From contig JANSYL010000004.1 of NCBI GenBank assembly GCA_024742455.1, positions 124,001 to 188,000 on the forward strand: 64,000 nucleotides of DNA, given 5' to 3'. The notes beneath the pieces are model-generated. The model saw only the letters and a list, made by a program, of their open reading frames with translations. It made no database searches and was not told where the DNA came from. This DNA is from Paracoccaceae bacterium (lineage in GTDB: Bacteria; Pseudomonadota; Alphaproteobacteria; Rhodobacterales; Rhodobacteraceae). Both the position numbers and the translations under genes were made by a program. The stretch's first letter is position 1; every line of letters begins with the position of its first letter. Below, piece by piece: positions 8,905 through 18,679 of this stretch.

Positions 8905-9056
8905 GGCTAGGATGGTAGGCCGTCCGGGGCAGGAACAAAGCCCCGGGCGCGACCAGCGGCCCAAAGGCTGCCGCGCAGGCGCCGACGCGGGTTGGCAAGA
9001 ACCGGTCCGCGAACCGTCACGGGCGTAGCCCCGGAGGTTCAGAGGGCCTGGCACGA

Positions 9057-9099
9057 GCCGCGCGGGCGACGACGCGCGCGGCGGCGCTCGCGCGGCGCC
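9057..9099. other. Two G+C-rich hairpins in the gap before the HNH gene stop
   Basis: GCCGCGCG (9057-9064) pairs perfectly with CGCGCGGC (9075-9082). GGCGC (9083-9087) pairs with GCGCC (9095-9099), followed by TTT on the plus strand. They lie just downstream of the minus-strand HNH gene. On the minus strand no run of T follows, so they are not typical intrinsic terminators for it. Confidence 0.35.
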
Positions 9100-9119
9100 T
9101 TTGGCCTTGATTCCGCGCG

Positions 9120-10088
9120 TTACGCTTCTTCGCTGTAGGGCAAATTTATGTATTCTTCGGTGGTCCGAAAACCAATACCCATTGCTAAGGGCGAACAATG
9201 AACCAGTAGCTTCCCGTCCTTGTCTTCTAGAGACTTCACAAAAGCCAAAGCGGTGACGGTCTTGTGTCCCGAAAAACTGCAAGAGATTGAGGTCGTTCCG
9301 TACATGTTTTGGGTCGAAGCGGTGAAGCGGAACTCACATCTATTCTTGAAGGTTCTTATGCTAACTTCTCGAGGCCCATATTCGTTTTCAGTCTGCCGGA
9401 AGTAGAATCCGCGTTGAACGGATACTAGGTTGCCCGGCCTTAAAAAGTGTCGAAGATGCGACTTCTTGAAGTCTGACGCGTCGATAACTTTCGGCCCAAA
9501 TCTCCAGATTATCAAATCCGAAAAGGCACTGTAGAGGCGATGAAGGGCAATAGCGTCTAGATGGTTGAAAGAATCATAGATGGTTGCTGAGCAAAAGTGC
9601 TGGCTTTGATAATCGTTTGGTCCGGAGAGAATTAGGCCATTTCGATCAACAACTCCTCTCTGTATGCTGCTCTGCATTAGGTCTTGATCTACCAAGTCCA
9701 CCAACTCGCGGGTCAATATCTGCGCTATCCTGGAGTGGTTGAGATATCCCCACATCGGGGAGATCCAGTAATCATCACCAAAAATCTCTCGTGTCCCGTT
9801 GCATGTGGAAAGTGTTTTGCGCAGCTGATCGAGTTGGTTTTCCCATGCGATTTTGTACTTACGAACATGCGTCTCAGTAAGGTTCTTACTCATTTCGCGG
9901 TTCGTATGCGCCTCATCGTGGTGTTCTTGGCATAGAACGGCAAGGTTCTCTGGACGATTGTCGGAGTTGTTCTTGTTTATATGGTGTAGCTGAAGGCCGC
10001 TAACTTTCTGGCAAATGCAACATCTGTGCCCTGACGCGTGGAGTACGTCGGATTGCACCTTGCGCGGTATGGCCAGCCTCGTGCTCAC
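9120..10088 (-). CDS. HNH nuclease domain protein of foreign composition
   Basis: This 322-residue protein has an N-terminal HNH domain. A CxxC pair (Cys23, Cys26) is followed by [10 protein letters not shown] (His35, His36), Asn48 and [10 protein letters not shown] (Cys53, His56, His57), so the metal-binding and catalytic residues are all present. Residues about 95-322 form a second region that I do not recognise. The gene is clearly less G+C-rich than its surroundings: 28 of 60 bases are G or C in 9181-9240, against 41 of 60 in 10201-10260. Codon use also differs. It starts with GTG at 10088, which overlaps the uvrB stop (GTGA), and composition changes at both gene ends. It looks like a horizontally acquired single gene, possibly a restriction-like or defence nuclease; that role is speculation. 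Confidence 0.75.
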   Translation of the reverse strand: MSTRLAIPRKVQSDVLHASGHRCCICQKVSGLQLHHINKNNSDNRPENLAVLCQEHHDEAHTNREMSKNLTETHVRKYKIAWENQLDQLRKTLSTCNGTREIFGDDYWISPMWGYLNHSRIAQILTRELVDLVDQDLMQSSIQRGVVDRNGLILSGPNDYQSQHFCSATIYDSFNHLDAIALHRLYSAFSDLIIWRFGPKVIDASDFKKSHLRHFLRPGNLVSVQRGFYFRQTENEYGPREVSIRTFKNRCEFRFTASTQNMYGTTSISCSFSGHKTVTALAFVKSLEDKDGKLLVHCSPLAMGIGFRTTEEYINLPYSEEA

Positions 10089-12277
10089 CGCCTCCTCCGC
10101 TTCACGCCACCCCGCTGCCCCGGCCGCCCCGCCGTTGACCGTCCCGCCGCCTTCTGCGCGTCCTCCACCGCGCTCTCCACCGCCGATTGCCGGGCCAGCG
10201 GGTCGTCGGCCACGGCCAGTTCCACCGTCTCCAGCCGCTTGATCTCGTCCCGCATCCTCGCGGCTTCCTCGAATTCCAAGTTCTCGGCGGCCTTCCGCAT
10301 CTTGTCGCGCAGCCCGTCCAGATGCGCGGCCAGGTTCGCGCCCACCAGCGGCTTGTCGATCTTGGCCGTCACCCGCGACTGGTCGGTGTCACCCTGGTAA
10401 AGCCCCGCCAGCACATCCTCGACATTCTTCTTCACCGTCGCGGGCGTGATCCCGTGTTCTTCGTTATAGGCGATCTGTTTCGCCCGCCGCCGGTCGGTCT
10501 CGCGCATCGCGCGCTCCATCGACCCGGTGATCTTGTCGGCATACATGATCACCCGCCCGTCGACGTTCCGCGCCGCGCGCCCGATGGTCTGGATCAGCGA
10601 GGTTTCCGACCGCAGGAACCCTTCCTTGTCGGCATCCAGGATCGCCACCAGCCCGCATTCGGGAATATCCAGCCCCTCGCGCAGCAGGTTGATGCCCACC
10701 AGCACGTCGAAGGCGCCCAGCCGCAGGTCGCGCAGGATCTCGATCCGTTCGATCGTGTCGATATCGGAATGCATGTAGCGCACGCGGATGCCCTGTTCGT
10801 GCAGGTATTCGGTCAGGTCCTCGGCCATGCGTTTCGTCAGCACCGTCACCAGCGTCCGGTACCCCGCCTGCGCCACCTTGCGGATTTCATCTAGCAGATC
10901 ATCGACCTGCGTCTCGATGGGCCGGATTTCCACCATCGGGTCCAGAAGGCCCGTGGGTCGGATCACCTGTTCGACGAAGACGCCGCCCGCGCGCTCCAGT
11001 TCCCAATCCGACGGCGTGGCCGACACGAACACGGATTGCGGGCGCATCGCGTCCCATTCCTCGAATTTCAGCGGCCGGTTGTCCATGCAGGACGGCAGGC
11101 GGAACCCATGCTCGGCCAGCGTGAATTTCCGGCGATAGTCGCCGCGATACATGCCGCCGATCTGCGGCACCGACACGTGGCTTTCATCGGCGAAGACGAT
11201 GGCGTTGTCGGGGATGTATTCGAACAGGGTGGGGGGCGGTTCGCCCGGCGCGCGGCCCGTCAGGTAGCGGGAATAATTCTCGATCCCGTTGCAGACACCC
11301 GTGGCCTCCAGCATTTCCAGGTCGAAATTCGTGCGCTGTTCCAGCCGCTGCGCCTCCAGCAATTTGCCCTCGCCCACCAGCTGCTCCAGCCGCTGCGCCA
11401 GTTCCGCTTTGATCCCCTTCATCGCCTGCTGCATCGTCGGGCGCGGCGTGACGTAGTGTGAATTGGCGTAGATGCGGATTTTCTCGAACGTGTCGGTCTT
11501 TTCACCGGTCAGCGGGTCGAACTCGGTGATCCCCTCCAGTTCCTCTCCGAAAAACGACAGTTTCCAGGCGCGGTCCTCAAGGTGGGCGGGCCAGATTTCA
11601 AGACTGTCACCGCGCACGCGGAACGATCCGCGCTGGAACGCCTGGTCGTTGCGGCGGTATTGCTGGGCCACCAGGTCGGCCATCACGCGGCGCTGATCGT
11701 ATTCGCGGCCCGCGTGCAGGTCCTGGGTCATCGCCCCATAGGTTTCAACCGACCCGATGCCGTAGATGCAGCTGACCGAGGCGACGATGATCACGTCATC
11801 GCGTTCCAGAAGCGCCCGGGTCGCCGAATGGCGCATCCGGTCGATCTGCTCGTTGATCTGGGATTCCTTTTCTATGTAGGTATCCGACCGGGGCACATAG
11901 GCCTCGGGCTGGTAATAGTCGTAATAGCTGACGAAATACTCGACCGCGTTTTCCGGGAAGAACCCCTTGAATTCCCCGTATAACTGCGCGGCCAGCGTCT
12001 TGTTGGGCGCCAGGATGATGGCGGGGCGCTGGGTTTCCTCGATCACCTTGGCCATGGTGAAGGTCTTGCCGGTGCCGGTGGCGCCCAGCAGCACCTGGTC
12101 CTGTTCCAGCGCACGGATGCCCTCGCTCAACTCCCGGATCGCGGCGGGCTGATCGCCGGCGGGCTGAAACTCGGAATGCATCACGAACCGCTTGCCGCCC
12201 TCCATCTTCAGGCGCCCACGCAGCGCGTCGACGGGGCGCCCGGTATCGGGCATCGCTTCGGGGTGATTGTTGTGCAT
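10085..12277 (-). CDS. uvrB: Excinuclease ABC subunit UvrB
   Basis: This 730-residue protein is the damage-verifying helicase-like subunit of nucleotide excision repair. Walker A (GATGTGKT) is at residues 65-72. The beta-hairpin region [20 protein letters not shown] follows, then the DESH box, the helicase motifs around [12 protein letters not shown] and QTIGRAARN, and a C-terminal UVR coiled coil ([17 protein letters not shown]) that contacts UvrC. The length is slightly above the usual 670-700 because of N- and C-terminal extensions; the C-terminus ends in a basic KRRRR. The stop overlaps the start of the foreign HNH gene. I found no perfect alphaproteobacterial LexA box (GTTC-N7-GTTC) upstream. 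Confidence 0.97.
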   Translation of the reverse strand: MHNNHPEAMPDTGRPVDALRGRLKMEGGKRFVMHSEFQPAGDQPAAIRELSEGIRALEQDQVLLGATGTGKTFTMAKVIEETQRPAIILAPNKTLAAQLYGEFKGFFPENAVEYFVSYYDYYQPEAYVPRSDTYIEKESQINEQIDRMRHSATRALLERDDVIIVASVSCIYGIGSVETYGAMTQDLHAGREYDQRRVMADLVAQQYRRNDQAFQRGSFRVRGDSLEIWPAHLEDRAWKLSFFGEELEGITEFDPLTGEKTDTFEKIRIYANSHYVTPRPTMQQAMKGIKAELAQRLEQLVGEGKLLEAQRLEQRTNFDLEMLEATGVCNGIENYSRYLTGRAPGEPPPTLFEYIPDNAIVFADESHVSVPQIGGMYRGDYRRKFTLAEHGFRLPSCMDNRPLKFEEWDAMRPQSVFVSATPSDWELERAGGVFVEQVIRPTGLLDPMVEIRPIETQVDDLLDEIRKVAQAGYRTLVTVLTKRMAEDLTEYLHEQGIRVRYMHSDIDTIERIEILRDLRLGAFDVLVGINLLREGLDIPECGLVAILDADKEGFLRSETSLIQTIGRAARNVDGRVIMYADKITGSMERAMRETDRRRAKQIAYNEEHGITPATVKKNVEDVLAGLYQGDTDQSRVTAKIDKPLVGANLAAHLDGLRDKMRKAAENLEFEEAARMRDEIKRLETVELAVADDPLARQSAVESAVEDAQKAAGRSTAGRPGQRGGVKRRRR

Positions 12278-12376
12278 GGAACAGGCCTTTCGCCCCCCTA
12301 GGATGGCGGCTTTCGGCGGGGGTTCAAGGGGCTGGCCCTATCACGGCGATAGGTGTGGCCAAAGGTTAACGAGGTC

Positions 12377-12404
12377 TTTGAAAAGCCGCGACAATTTTTA
12401 CAAC
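12377..12404 (+). promoter_or_regulatory. Possible promoter, TTTGAA-N16-TACAAC
   Basis: An AT-rich block unusual for this genome holds TTTGAA (12377-12382) and TACAAC (12399-12404) with 16 bases between them. It is followed by TTTAAGGAG, the repeat pair CAATTTT (12392-12398)/AAAATTG (12414-12420) and the palindrome TATTGCAATA. It could drive a transcript containing the stem-loop at 12458-12550 and then the complex I subunit gene. Confidence 0.35.
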
Positions 12405-12457
12405 TTTAAGGAGAAAATTGTATTGCAATACTGCTCTGGGCTGACCTAGGGTGGTCC

Positions 12458-12550
12458 TGCAAGCAGCAGAAGCGGTTGCCGGTTGGGCTCGAACACCCAC
12501 CCACCCCTCGCTCCCTCGGGTCCGATCGGCAACCCTCTTCTCCGCTTGCA
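12458..12550. ncRNA. Candidate structured RNA (long stem-loop)
   Basis: TGCAAGC (12458-12464) pairs perfectly with GCTTGCA (12544-12550). Further in, GGTTGCCG (12474-12481) pairs perfectly with CGGCAACC (12527-12534). The two stems are separated by purine-rich or pyrimidine-rich internal loops, and the 45-base terminal region is C-rich. The element lies in a 402-base gap after a promoter-like AT-rich block. It lacks the GGAAGGAAGCAG signature of SRP RNA and has no tRNA cloverleaf. The transcribed strand is not certain: it could be a small RNA or a leader element. Confidence 0.35.
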
Positions 12551-12679
12551 TCCTTTCCCCGCCAGACAGCCCGGCCGGATACCCGGTGCGACGATGCCCC
12601 GCCCGCCCGCGATCTGGACAAATACGGCCATAGCCGTCATCTGAAACCCCAAAGTCTTGTTTCATGAAAGGGGGCCGCG

Positions 12680-12991
12680 ATGCGCGCGCGTATCTACAAA
12701 CCCGCGAAAACCGCGATGTCGTCCGGCATGGCCAAGACAAGGGACTGGGTTCTCGAATTCGCCCCCGCCGCCCCGCGCCAGGTCGACCCCCTGATGGGCT
12801 GGACGTCGTCGGGCGACATGAACAGCCAGGTGCACCTGCAGTTCGACACGCTCGAGGCTGCGCAGGAATACGCGCGGGAACGGGGGATCGACGCGGTGGT
12901 GCTGAAGCCCAAGGACCGCAAGCCCAACATCCGGGCGCGCGGCTACGGGGAAAATTTCGCGACCGACCGGCGCGGCGCCTGGACCCATTAG
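12680..12991 (+). CDS. ETC complex I subunit (NDUFS4/18-kDa-like)
   Basis: This 103-residue protein belongs to the family of the mitochondrial NDUFS4 (AQDQ/18 kDa) accessory subunit of NADH dehydrogenase, which is found in alphaproteobacteria. Characteristic segments are [15 protein letters not shown] at the N-terminus, [25 protein letters not shown], and the basic [13 protein letters not shown] near the end. It binds the peripheral arm of complex I on the cytoplasmic side. As usual in alphaproteobacteria, it is encoded away from the nuo operon. It is followed 73 bases later by the tRNA-Arg gene. Confidence 0.93.
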   Translation: MRARIYKPAKTAMSSGMAKTRDWVLEFAPAAPRQVDPLMGWTSSGDMNSQVHLQFDTLEAAQEYARERGIDAVVLKPKDRKPNIRARGYGENFATDRRGAWTH

Positions 12992-13064
12992 GCGACGGGC
13001 CGCATAAGGCGTCCCCCATCCTGCGCTGGACCGGGCCTGCCGCCTCGCCTATCACGGCGGCAGC

Positions 13065-13141
13065 GGGCCCATAGCTCAACTGGATAGAGCAGCCGACTTC
13101 TAATCGGCAGGTTGAGGGTTCGAGTCCTTCTGGGCCCGCCA
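13065..13141 (+). tRNA. tRNA-Arg (anticodon TCT)
   Basis: This 77-base tRNA includes an encoded CCA at 13139-13141. The acceptor stem GGGCCCA (13065-13071) pairs with TGGGCCC (13131-13137). The anticodon stem GCCGA/TCGGC encloses the loop CTTCTAA, with anticodon TCT at 13099-13101. The T-loop contains GGTTCGAGTCC. It reads AGA (and AGG by wobble), codons that are rare in this G+C-rich genome. An 8-bp hairpin (13037-13044 with 13056-13063) lies immediately before it. Confidence 0.97.
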
Positions 13142-13182
13142 TTTTCCTTGTGCGCTACCGCCTTCGGCTACTTGAGCGCCTG

Positions 13183-13258
13183 GCATCGCGAATGCGATGC
13201 GACGCACAACGGCTGAACCAGGCAAGAAGCGGCAGTCGTTTTCGAGAAGCGAAAACGA
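13183..13258. terminator. Two perfect hairpins downstream of tRNA-Arg
   Basis: GCATCGC (13183-13189) pairs with GCGATGC (13194-13200) around a 4-base loop. TCGTTTTCG (13236-13244) pairs with CGAAAACGA (13250-13258) around AGAAG. Neither is followed by a long T run, but they are the only strong structures between the tRNA and the next gene, so they may mark the transcript end. The rest of the 13142-13372 gap shows nothing distinctive. Confidence 0.4.
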
Positions 13259-13372
13259 TGAAAGCGCGGCAGTTCCGGGCCCCATCAAGACCATCCTCCC
13301 CTCCCTAGACACGCCTTGCGCACCTGCTACCTTCCGCGCCAACCGTGAGGACAGGGATCAAAGGGGACAGAC

Positions 13373-14257
13373 ATGGCGAAACTGGCATTTCTCGGATTGG
13401 GCGTGATGGGCGGGCCGATGGCCGCGCACCTGCTGACGGCGGGGCATGACGTGACCGTCTACAACCGCACCGCCGCCAAGGCGGAGGCTTGGGTCGCCAC
13501 CCATGGCGGGGCGATGGCGACAACCCCGCGCGAGGCGGCAGAGGGGTGCGATTTCGTGATGGCCTGCGTCGGCAATGACGATGACCTGCGCTCGGTCGTC
13601 ACCGGCGCCGATGGTGCCTTGGCCGGCATGACGGACGGCGCCATCTTCGTCGACCACACCACCGTCTCGGCCACCGTCACGCGCGAGCTTGCGGCGCAGG
13701 CGGCGGGGCAGGGCGTCGGATGGGTCGATGCGCCCGTGTCCGGCGGGCAGGCGGGGGCCGAAAACGGCCAGCTTGCCATCATGTGCGGCGGCGACATGGC
13801 CCATTTCGAAGCCGCCGAGCCGGTGATCGCGGCCTATTCCAAGGCGACGGTCCATTTCGGCGATGTCGGTGCGGGGCAGCTGACCAAGATGATCAACCAG
13901 GTCTGCATCGTCGGCGCGGTGCAGTCGATTTCCGAGGGTCTTTATTTCGCGATGAAGGCAGGGCTCGACCCCAAGAAGGTGGCCGACGTGGTCAGCCAGG
14001 GCGCGGGCGGGTCTTGGCAGCTGGCCAACCGCGCGGGCACCATGGTCGACAATGAATTCAATCACGGCTTCGCGGTGGACTGGATGCGCAAGGACCTGGA
14101 TATCGCGCTGAACCAGGCGAAGGAGTTCGGCCTGTCTCTGCCGGTCACGGCCCTTGTCGATCAGTTCTATGCCGAGGTGCAGCAGATGGGCGGCGGGCGG
14201 TGGGATACCTCCAGCCTGATCCAGCGCTTTCGCAAGATGCACGGGGAAAAGGTCTGA
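13373..14257 (+). CDS. NAD(P)-dependent oxidoreductase, 3-hydroxyisobutyrate dehydrogenase family
   Basis: This 294-residue beta-hydroxyacid dehydrogenase has the Rossmann motif GLGVMGGPMA at residues 8-17. The substrate motif WVDAPVSGGQAGAENG, the catalytic Lys in GAGQLTKMINQ and the C-terminal KDLDIAL segment are also present. Members oxidise 3-hydroxyisobutyrate, tartronate semialdehyde or similar small acids, and the substrate here is not determined. The start ATG at 13373 follows AAAGGGGACAG. The next gene probably begins at or just before this stop codon, so the two are likely cotranslated. Confidence 0.9.
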   Translation: MAKLAFLGLGVMGGPMAAHLLTAGHDVTVYNRTAAKAEAWVATHGGAMATTPREAAEGCDFVMACVGNDDDLRSVVTGADGALAGMTDGAIFVDHTTVSATVTRELAAQAAGQGVGWVDAPVSGGQAGAENGQLAIMCGGDMAHFEAAEPVIAAYSKATVHFGDVGAGQLTKMINQVCIVGAVQSISEGLYFAMKAGLDPKKVADVVSQGAGGSWQLANRAGTMVDNEFNHGFAVDWMRKDLDIALNQAKEFGLSLPVTALVDQFYAEVQQMGGGRWDTSSLIQRFRKMHGEKV

Positions 14258-15315
14258 GACCCAAACCCTTCGTCTTCACCGATCTGGCGGGGCTTGCCGC
14301 GGCAGGCTTCGACACGATCATCGACGTGCGCAGCCCGTCCGAGTTTGCCGAGGACCGGGTGCCCGGTGCCGTGTCGATGCCGGTGCTCAGCGATGCCGAA
14401 CGCGCCCGCGTCGGCACGATCTACGTGCAGGACAGCCCCTTTGCCGCGCGCCGGATCGGCGGCGCGCTCGTCGCCCGGAATACCGCGCGCCATGTCGAGG
14501 ATCACCTGTCGGACAAGCCGCGCGACTGGCGGCCCCTCGTCTATTGCTGGCGCGGCGGGCAGCGGTCGGGCGCCTTCGCCACCGTTCTGGCCCAGATCGG
14601 GTGGGATGTGGCGGTTCTGGATGGCGGATACCGGACCTGGCGGCGGCACGTGGCGACCCGGCTTTACGATGAGGCGCTGCCATTGACCTTCATCCGGCTC
14701 GACGGGCTGACCGGGACGGGCAAGACCGCGATCCTCACCCGTGTCGCGGCGATGGGCGGGCAGGTGATCGACCTCGAAGGGCTTGCCCGGCACCGGGGGT
14801 CGATCCTGGGTGATCTCGAGACGGGGCAGCCCGCGCAGAAAGGGTTCGAAAGCGCGCTGATGGAGGCCGTCGAGACGCTGGATGCACGCCTCCCCGTTCT
14901 GGTCGAGGCGGAAAGCGCGCGCATCGGGTCGGTCCGTCTGCCGCCCGCGTTATGGGCCGCGATGCGGGGCGCGCCTCGGATCATGGTGACGGCCGACCCG
15001 GCCGCCCGCGCCGCCTACCTCGCGCGCGACTACGTGGACCTGACCGAACGGACCGCCGCCCTTGCGGAAAAGCTGGACGGTTTGCGCGCCCTCGCCGGAC
15101 ATGCCCGTGCCGAGGCGTGGCAGGCGATGCTGGCAGCGGGTCAGCATACCGCGCTGGCCGCAGCCCTGATCGCCGACCATTACGACCCTGCCTACAGGCG
15201 CGCACGGGCGCGGGATGACGGACAGGTCCTGGCCGAACTGTCGGCGGGCGACCTGTCGGAAAGCGCGCTGGACCATGCGGCCCGTGCCGTCCTGGAACGA
15301 TTGAACCGCCGCTAG
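14200..15315 (+). CDS. mnmH: tRNA 2-selenouridine synthase MnmH (SelU)
   Basis: MnmH converts 2-thiouridine to 2-selenouridine at the wobble base of certain tRNAs using selenophosphate, by way of a geranylated intermediate. The N-terminal rhodanese domain has the active-site Cys in VYCWRGGQRSGA. The C-terminal P-loop domain has GLTGTGKT. The conserved protein begins around FTDLAGLAAAGFDTIIDVRSP. The only standard start in frame is a GTG at 14200, inside the previous gene, which adds about 19 unconserved residues. A CTG at 14254 overlaps the previous stop (CTGA) and follows a GGGGA, so it may be the real start. No selD is in the window. Confidence 0.9.
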   Translation: MGYLQPDPALSQDARGKGLRPKPFVFTDLAGLAAAGFDTIIDVRSPSEFAEDRVPGAVSMPVLSDAERARVGTIYVQDSPFAARRIGGALVARNTARHVEDHLSDKPRDWRPLVYCWRGGQRSGAFATVLAQIGWDVAVLDGGYRTWRRHVATRLYDEALPLTFIRLDGLTGTGKTAILTRVAAMGGQVIDLEGLARHRGSILGDLETGQPAQKGFESALMEAVETLDARLPVLVEAESARIGSVRLPPALWAAMRGAPRIMVTADPAARAAYLARDYVDLTERTAALAEKLDGLRALAGHARAEAWQAMLAAGQHTALAAALIADHYDPAYRRARARDDGQVLAELSAGDLSESALDHAARAVLERLNRR

Positions 15316-15423
15316 CCCCCCGGATTTCGCGCGATTTCCGCCTGCAAACCCTGGCGCCCCTTCCCCTCGCCGGACCCATTGGGTAACCCCTGACCCGCAA
15401 CCAAGCGATCGCAGGGCTGACCG

Positions 15424-18400
15424 ATGGACAAGAGTTTCGACGCCGCCGCCGCCGAGGCGCGTATCTACGCCGACTGGGAGGCCAGGGGCTGTTTCAAGGC
15501 CGGGGCCAATGCCCGTGAGGGGGCCGAGGCGTTTTCCATCATGATCCCGCCCCCGAACGTCACCGGCGTTCTGCATGTGGGCCATGCCTTCAACAACACG
15601 CTTCAGGACGTGCTGATCCGCTGGCACCGGATGCGCGGCTTCGACACGCTGTGGCAGCCCGGCACCGACCATGCGGGCATCGCCACGCAGATGGTCGTGG
15701 AACGCGAACTGGGCAAACAGGGCAAGTCCCGCCGCGACATGAGCCGCGAGGAATTCCTCTCCCATGTCTGGGCGTGGAAGGCGCAATCGGGCGGCACGAT
15801 CCGTGAACAGCTCAAACGCCTCGGCGCCTCCTGCGACTGGTCGCGCGAGGCTTTCACGATGTCGGGGGCCCCCGGTGCGCCCGAGGGGGAAGACGGGAAT
15901 TTCCACGACGCGGTCATCAAGGTCTTCGTCGACATGTATGAAAAGGGGTTCATCTACCGCGGCAAGCGGCTGGTGAACTGGGACCCGCATTTCGAGACCG
16001 CGATCAGCGATCTCGAGGTCGAGAATACCGACACCCCGGGCTTCATGTGGCATTTCAAATACCCGCTCGCTGGCGGCGCGACCTATACGTATCTCGAGAA
16101 AGACGAAGACGGGAATGTGATCCTCGAAGAGGAGCGCGACTATATCTCCATCGCCACGACGCGGCCGGAAACCATGCTGGGCGACGGCGCGGTCGCGGTG
16201 CATCCGTCGGACGAACGCTATGCCCCGATCGTGGGCATGCTGTGCGAAATCCCGGTGGGGCCGAAGGACCACCGCCGCCTGATCCCGATCATCACCGATG
16301 ACTACCCCGACCCTGCCTTCGGCTCGGGCGCGGTCAAGATCACCGGCGCGCATGATTTCAACGATTACGGCGTCGCCAAGCGGAACGACATTCCCTGCTA
16401 CCGCCTGATGGATACCAAGGCGCATCTGCGCGACGACGGTCTTCCTTATGCCGAGGCCGCGGCCGTCGCGCAGGCGGTGGCCAATGGCGAACGGACGCTC
16501 TCCGAGACGGAAGCCGACGCGCTGAACCTCGTGCCCGATCACCTGCGCGGGCTGGACCGGTTCGAGGCGCGCGAGAAGGTCATCGCCGAGATCACCGAGG
16601 AGGGGCTGGCGGTGATGACCACCTCCGACGATCCGCGGTTGGGGAAAAAGGTGGGTTCCACCCACCCTACGGATGCGGACGGCAAGGTGGGTGAAACCCA
16701 CCAGGACGACGCCCCCACCATGGTCCCCCTCGTCGAGGCCAAGATCATCACCCAGCCCTATGGCGACCGCTCCAAGGTCGTGATCGAGCCGATGCTGACC
16801 GACCAGTGGTTCGTTGACACCGCGAAAATCGTGGGCCCCGCGCTCGACGCCGTGCGCGACGGGCGCACCACTATCGTGCCGGACCAGCACCGCAAGGTCT
16901 ATTTCCACTGGCTGGAGAATATCGAGCCCTGGACGATCTCGCGCCAGCTCTGGTGGGGGCACCAGATCCCGGTCTGGTATGGCTTCGACCTGGGCCGTCA
17001 TGGCTTTGTCGATGACGAAGGCGATCAGGCGCTCGACGTGGTCGAGACGCTGCGCCTTCTCGATGCGCAGACCCTGCTGAAAGGTGATGAACGCCACCAT
17101 GCGGCGGCGGATTTCGACGCGGTCGCGGGGCAATTCGCCGATGTGCTAGCGCGCCTGCCCGCGCCCTTGAACCATGCCCGCGTGACCGAGGTCGCCGACC
17201 GGGACGCGGCCGCGCACATGCTGGCCGAGGCGCTGGCGCAGTACTCGATGGATCAGGACCCGACCCGTCTGGTCTACCCGGTCTGGCGCGACCCCGACGT
17301 GCTCGACACCTGGTTCTCCTCGGGTCTGTGGCCCATCGGCACCCTCGGCTGGCCCGAGGACACGCCGGAACTGAAACGCTATTTCCCGACCTCCACCCTG
17401 ATCTCGGGTTTCGACATCATCTTCTTCTGGGTCGCCCGGATGATGATGATGCAGCTGGCCGTGGTGGGCGAGGTGCCCTTCAGGGACGTCTACGTCCACG
17501 CCCTCGTCCGCGACGAGAAGGGGCGCAAGATGTCGAAATCCATCGGCAACGTGCTCGACCCCCTCGAACTGGTCGACGAATACGGCGCCGATGCCGTCCG
17601 CTTCACCCTGACCGCGATGGCCGCGATGGGGCGCGACCTCAAACTCAGCAAGGACCGCATCCAGGGCTACCGCAATTTCGGCACGAAACTGTGGAACGCC
17701 GCGCGCTTCGCCGAGATGAACGACTGCAAGCCGGTGGAGGGTTTCGACCCCGCCGCCGTCACCCAAACCGTGAACAAGTGGATCGTGGGCGAAACCGCCC
17801 GCGCCCGCATCGCCCATGACGAGGCGCTTGGCGCCTACCGGTTCAACGATGCCGCCAACGGGCTTTATCAATTCGTCTGGGGCACCGTCTGCGACTGGTA
17901 TCTGGAATTTGCCAAGCCGCTCTTCGCCTCCGGCGACGACGCGGTGATCGCGGAAACCCGCGCGACGATGGCCTGGGTCATCGACCAGTGCCTCAAGCTG
18001 CTGCACCCCACCATGCCCTTCATCACCGAAGAGCTTTGGGGCGCCATCACCGACCGGCCCAAGATGCTGGTCCATGGCGATTGGCCCACCTATGGCGACG
18101 ACCTGATCGATGCCCAGGCCGAGGCCGAGATGCGCTGGGTCATCGCGCTGATCGAGGAAATCCGGTCCGTCCGCCAGCAGATGCACGTGCCCGCGGGCCT
18201 CAAGGTGCACCTGATGCAGGTCGACCTGGACGCGGCGGGCCAGCGCGCCTTTGCCGGCAACGCGGCCATGATCGAACGCCTGGCCCGCCTGTCCGAGGTC
18301 AGCGTGGTCGACGCGCTCCCCAAGGGCGCGGTCACCGTCGCGGTCGAGGGCGGCACCTTCGGCCTGCCCATCGCCGATCTGATCGACGTGGCCGAAGAAA

Positions 18401-18594
18401 AGGCGCGGCTGGAAAAGGTGCTGGAAAAGCTTTCCAAGGAACTGGGCGGCCTGCGCGGGCGGCTGAACAATCCCAAATTCGCCGAAAGCGCGCCCGAGGA
18501 GGTGGTCGAGGAAACCCGCCACAACCTTGCGCTCCGCGAAGAGGAAGAGACCAGGATCAAGGCAGCGCTCGCGCGGCTGGCCGAAATTTCCTGA
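15424..18594 (+). CDS. valS: Valine--tRNA ligase
   Basis: This class I aminoacyl-tRNA synthetase has 1056 residues, long compared with about 950 in E. coli. The HIGH motif is HVGH at residues 51-54 and KMSKS is at 702-706. The editing domain lies between them ([19 protein letters not shown]), tRNA-binding features follow, and the C-terminus is a coiled coil. Residues about 409-427, between the editing domain and the conserved [10 protein letters not shown], are encoded by two palindromes (16650-16702) that look like an in-frame insertion; see the separate entry. The start ATG follows CAGGGCTGACCG. It is a single-gene transcript or followed loosely by the DUF1992 gene. Confidence 0.97.
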   Translation: MDKSFDAAAAEARIYADWEARGCFKAGANAREGAEAFSIMIPPPNVTGVLHVGHAFNNTLQDVLIRWHRMRGFDTLWQPGTDHAGIATQMVVERELGKQGKSRRDMSREEFLSHVWAWKAQSGGTIREQLKRLGASCDWSREAFTMSGAPGAPEGEDGNFHDAVIKVFVDMYEKGFIYRGKRLVNWDPHFETAISDLEVENTDTPGFMWHFKYPLAGGATYTYLEKDEDGNVILEEERDYISIATTRPETMLGDGAVAVHPSDERYAPIVGMLCEIPVGPKDHRRLIPIITDDYPDPAFGSGAVKITGAHDFNDYGVAKRNDIPCYRLMDTKAHLRDDGLPYAEAAAVAQAVANGERTLSETEADALNLVPDHLRGLDRFEAREKVIAEITEEGLAVMTTSDDPRLGKKVGSTHPTDADGKVGETHQDDAPTMVPLVEAKIITQPYGDRSKVVIEPMLTDQWFVDTAKIVGPALDAVRDGRTTIVPDQHRKVYFHWLENIEPWTISRQLWWGHQIPVWYGFDLGRHGFVDDEGDQALDVVETLRLLDAQTLLKGDERHHAAADFDAVAGQFADVLARLPAPLNHARVTEVADRDAAAHMLAEALAQYSMDQDPTRLVYPVWRDPDVLDTWFSSGLWPIGTLGWPEDTPELKRYFPTSTLISGFDIIFFWVARMMMMQLAVVGEVPFRDVYVHALVRDEKGRKMSKSIGNVLDPLELVDEYGADAVRFTLTAMAAMGRDLKLSKDRIQGYRNFGTKLWNAARFAEMNDCKPVEGFDPAAVTQTVNKWIVGETARARIAHDEALGAYRFNDAANGLYQFVWGTVCDWYLEFAKPLFASGDDAVIAETRATMAWVIDQCLKLLHPTMPFITEELWGAITDRPKMLVHGDWPTYGDDLIDAQAEAEMRWVIALIEEIRSVRQQMHVPAGLKVHLMQVDLDAAGQRAFAGNAAMIERLARLSEVSVVDALPKGAVTVAVEGGTFGLPIADLIDVAEEKARLEKVLEKLSKELGGLRGRLNNPKFAESAPEEVVEETRHNLALREEEETRIKAALARLAEIS
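16650..16702 (+). repeat. Pair of 17-bp palindromes inside valS (REP-like)
   Basis: GGTGGGT-TCC-ACCCACC (16650-16666) and GGTGGGT-GAA-ACCCACC (16686-16702) are two near-identical perfect palindromes, 36 bases apart start to start. CCTACGG follows the first. They encode the atypical stretch [17 protein letters not shown] in valS without breaking the frame. The sequence resembles the repetitive palindromes seen between genes in many alphaproteobacteria. Confidence 0.65.
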
Positions 18595-18679
18595 CCGGTG
18601 CGATGCGGCGGGCAGGGCCATCCGGGGCTCTGCGCGAAATCTTGGAAAGGACCGGGCCGCCTGTGATAGGCTGCCCGCC

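Larger units (their letters stand above)
12278..12679. other. Gene-free gap between uvrB and the complex I subunit gene
   Basis: This 402-base gap separates divergent genes. From left to right it holds an inverted repeat (CCTATC-ACGGC-GATAGG, 12338-12354), an AT-rich block with a weak promoter-like pair and a 10-base palindrome (TATTGCAATA, 12421-12430), and a long stem-loop (12458-12550). The rest, up to the complex I gene, has no feature I can support. Short open frames on both strands here have no coding signature or ribosome site worth calling. Confidence 0.6.

Noticed and set aside
12474-12534. tRNA-like sequence on the minus strand, with paired ends GGTTGCC/GGCAACC and a TTCGAGC
   Set aside because: The enclosed length of 61 bases is too short, the T-stem does not pair, and no anticodon arm or CCA is found.
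12458-12550. SRP RNA or 6S RNA
   Set aside because: The SRP GGAAGGAAGCAG signature is missing, and the usual 6S neighbour genes are not present. It is kept only as an unnamed structured candidate.
14950-17133. Long open frame of 727 codons antisense to mnmH and valS
   Set aside because: Its composition (repeated RH, VG and AHD patterns) is typical of antisense frames; it overlaps two strongly supported genes.
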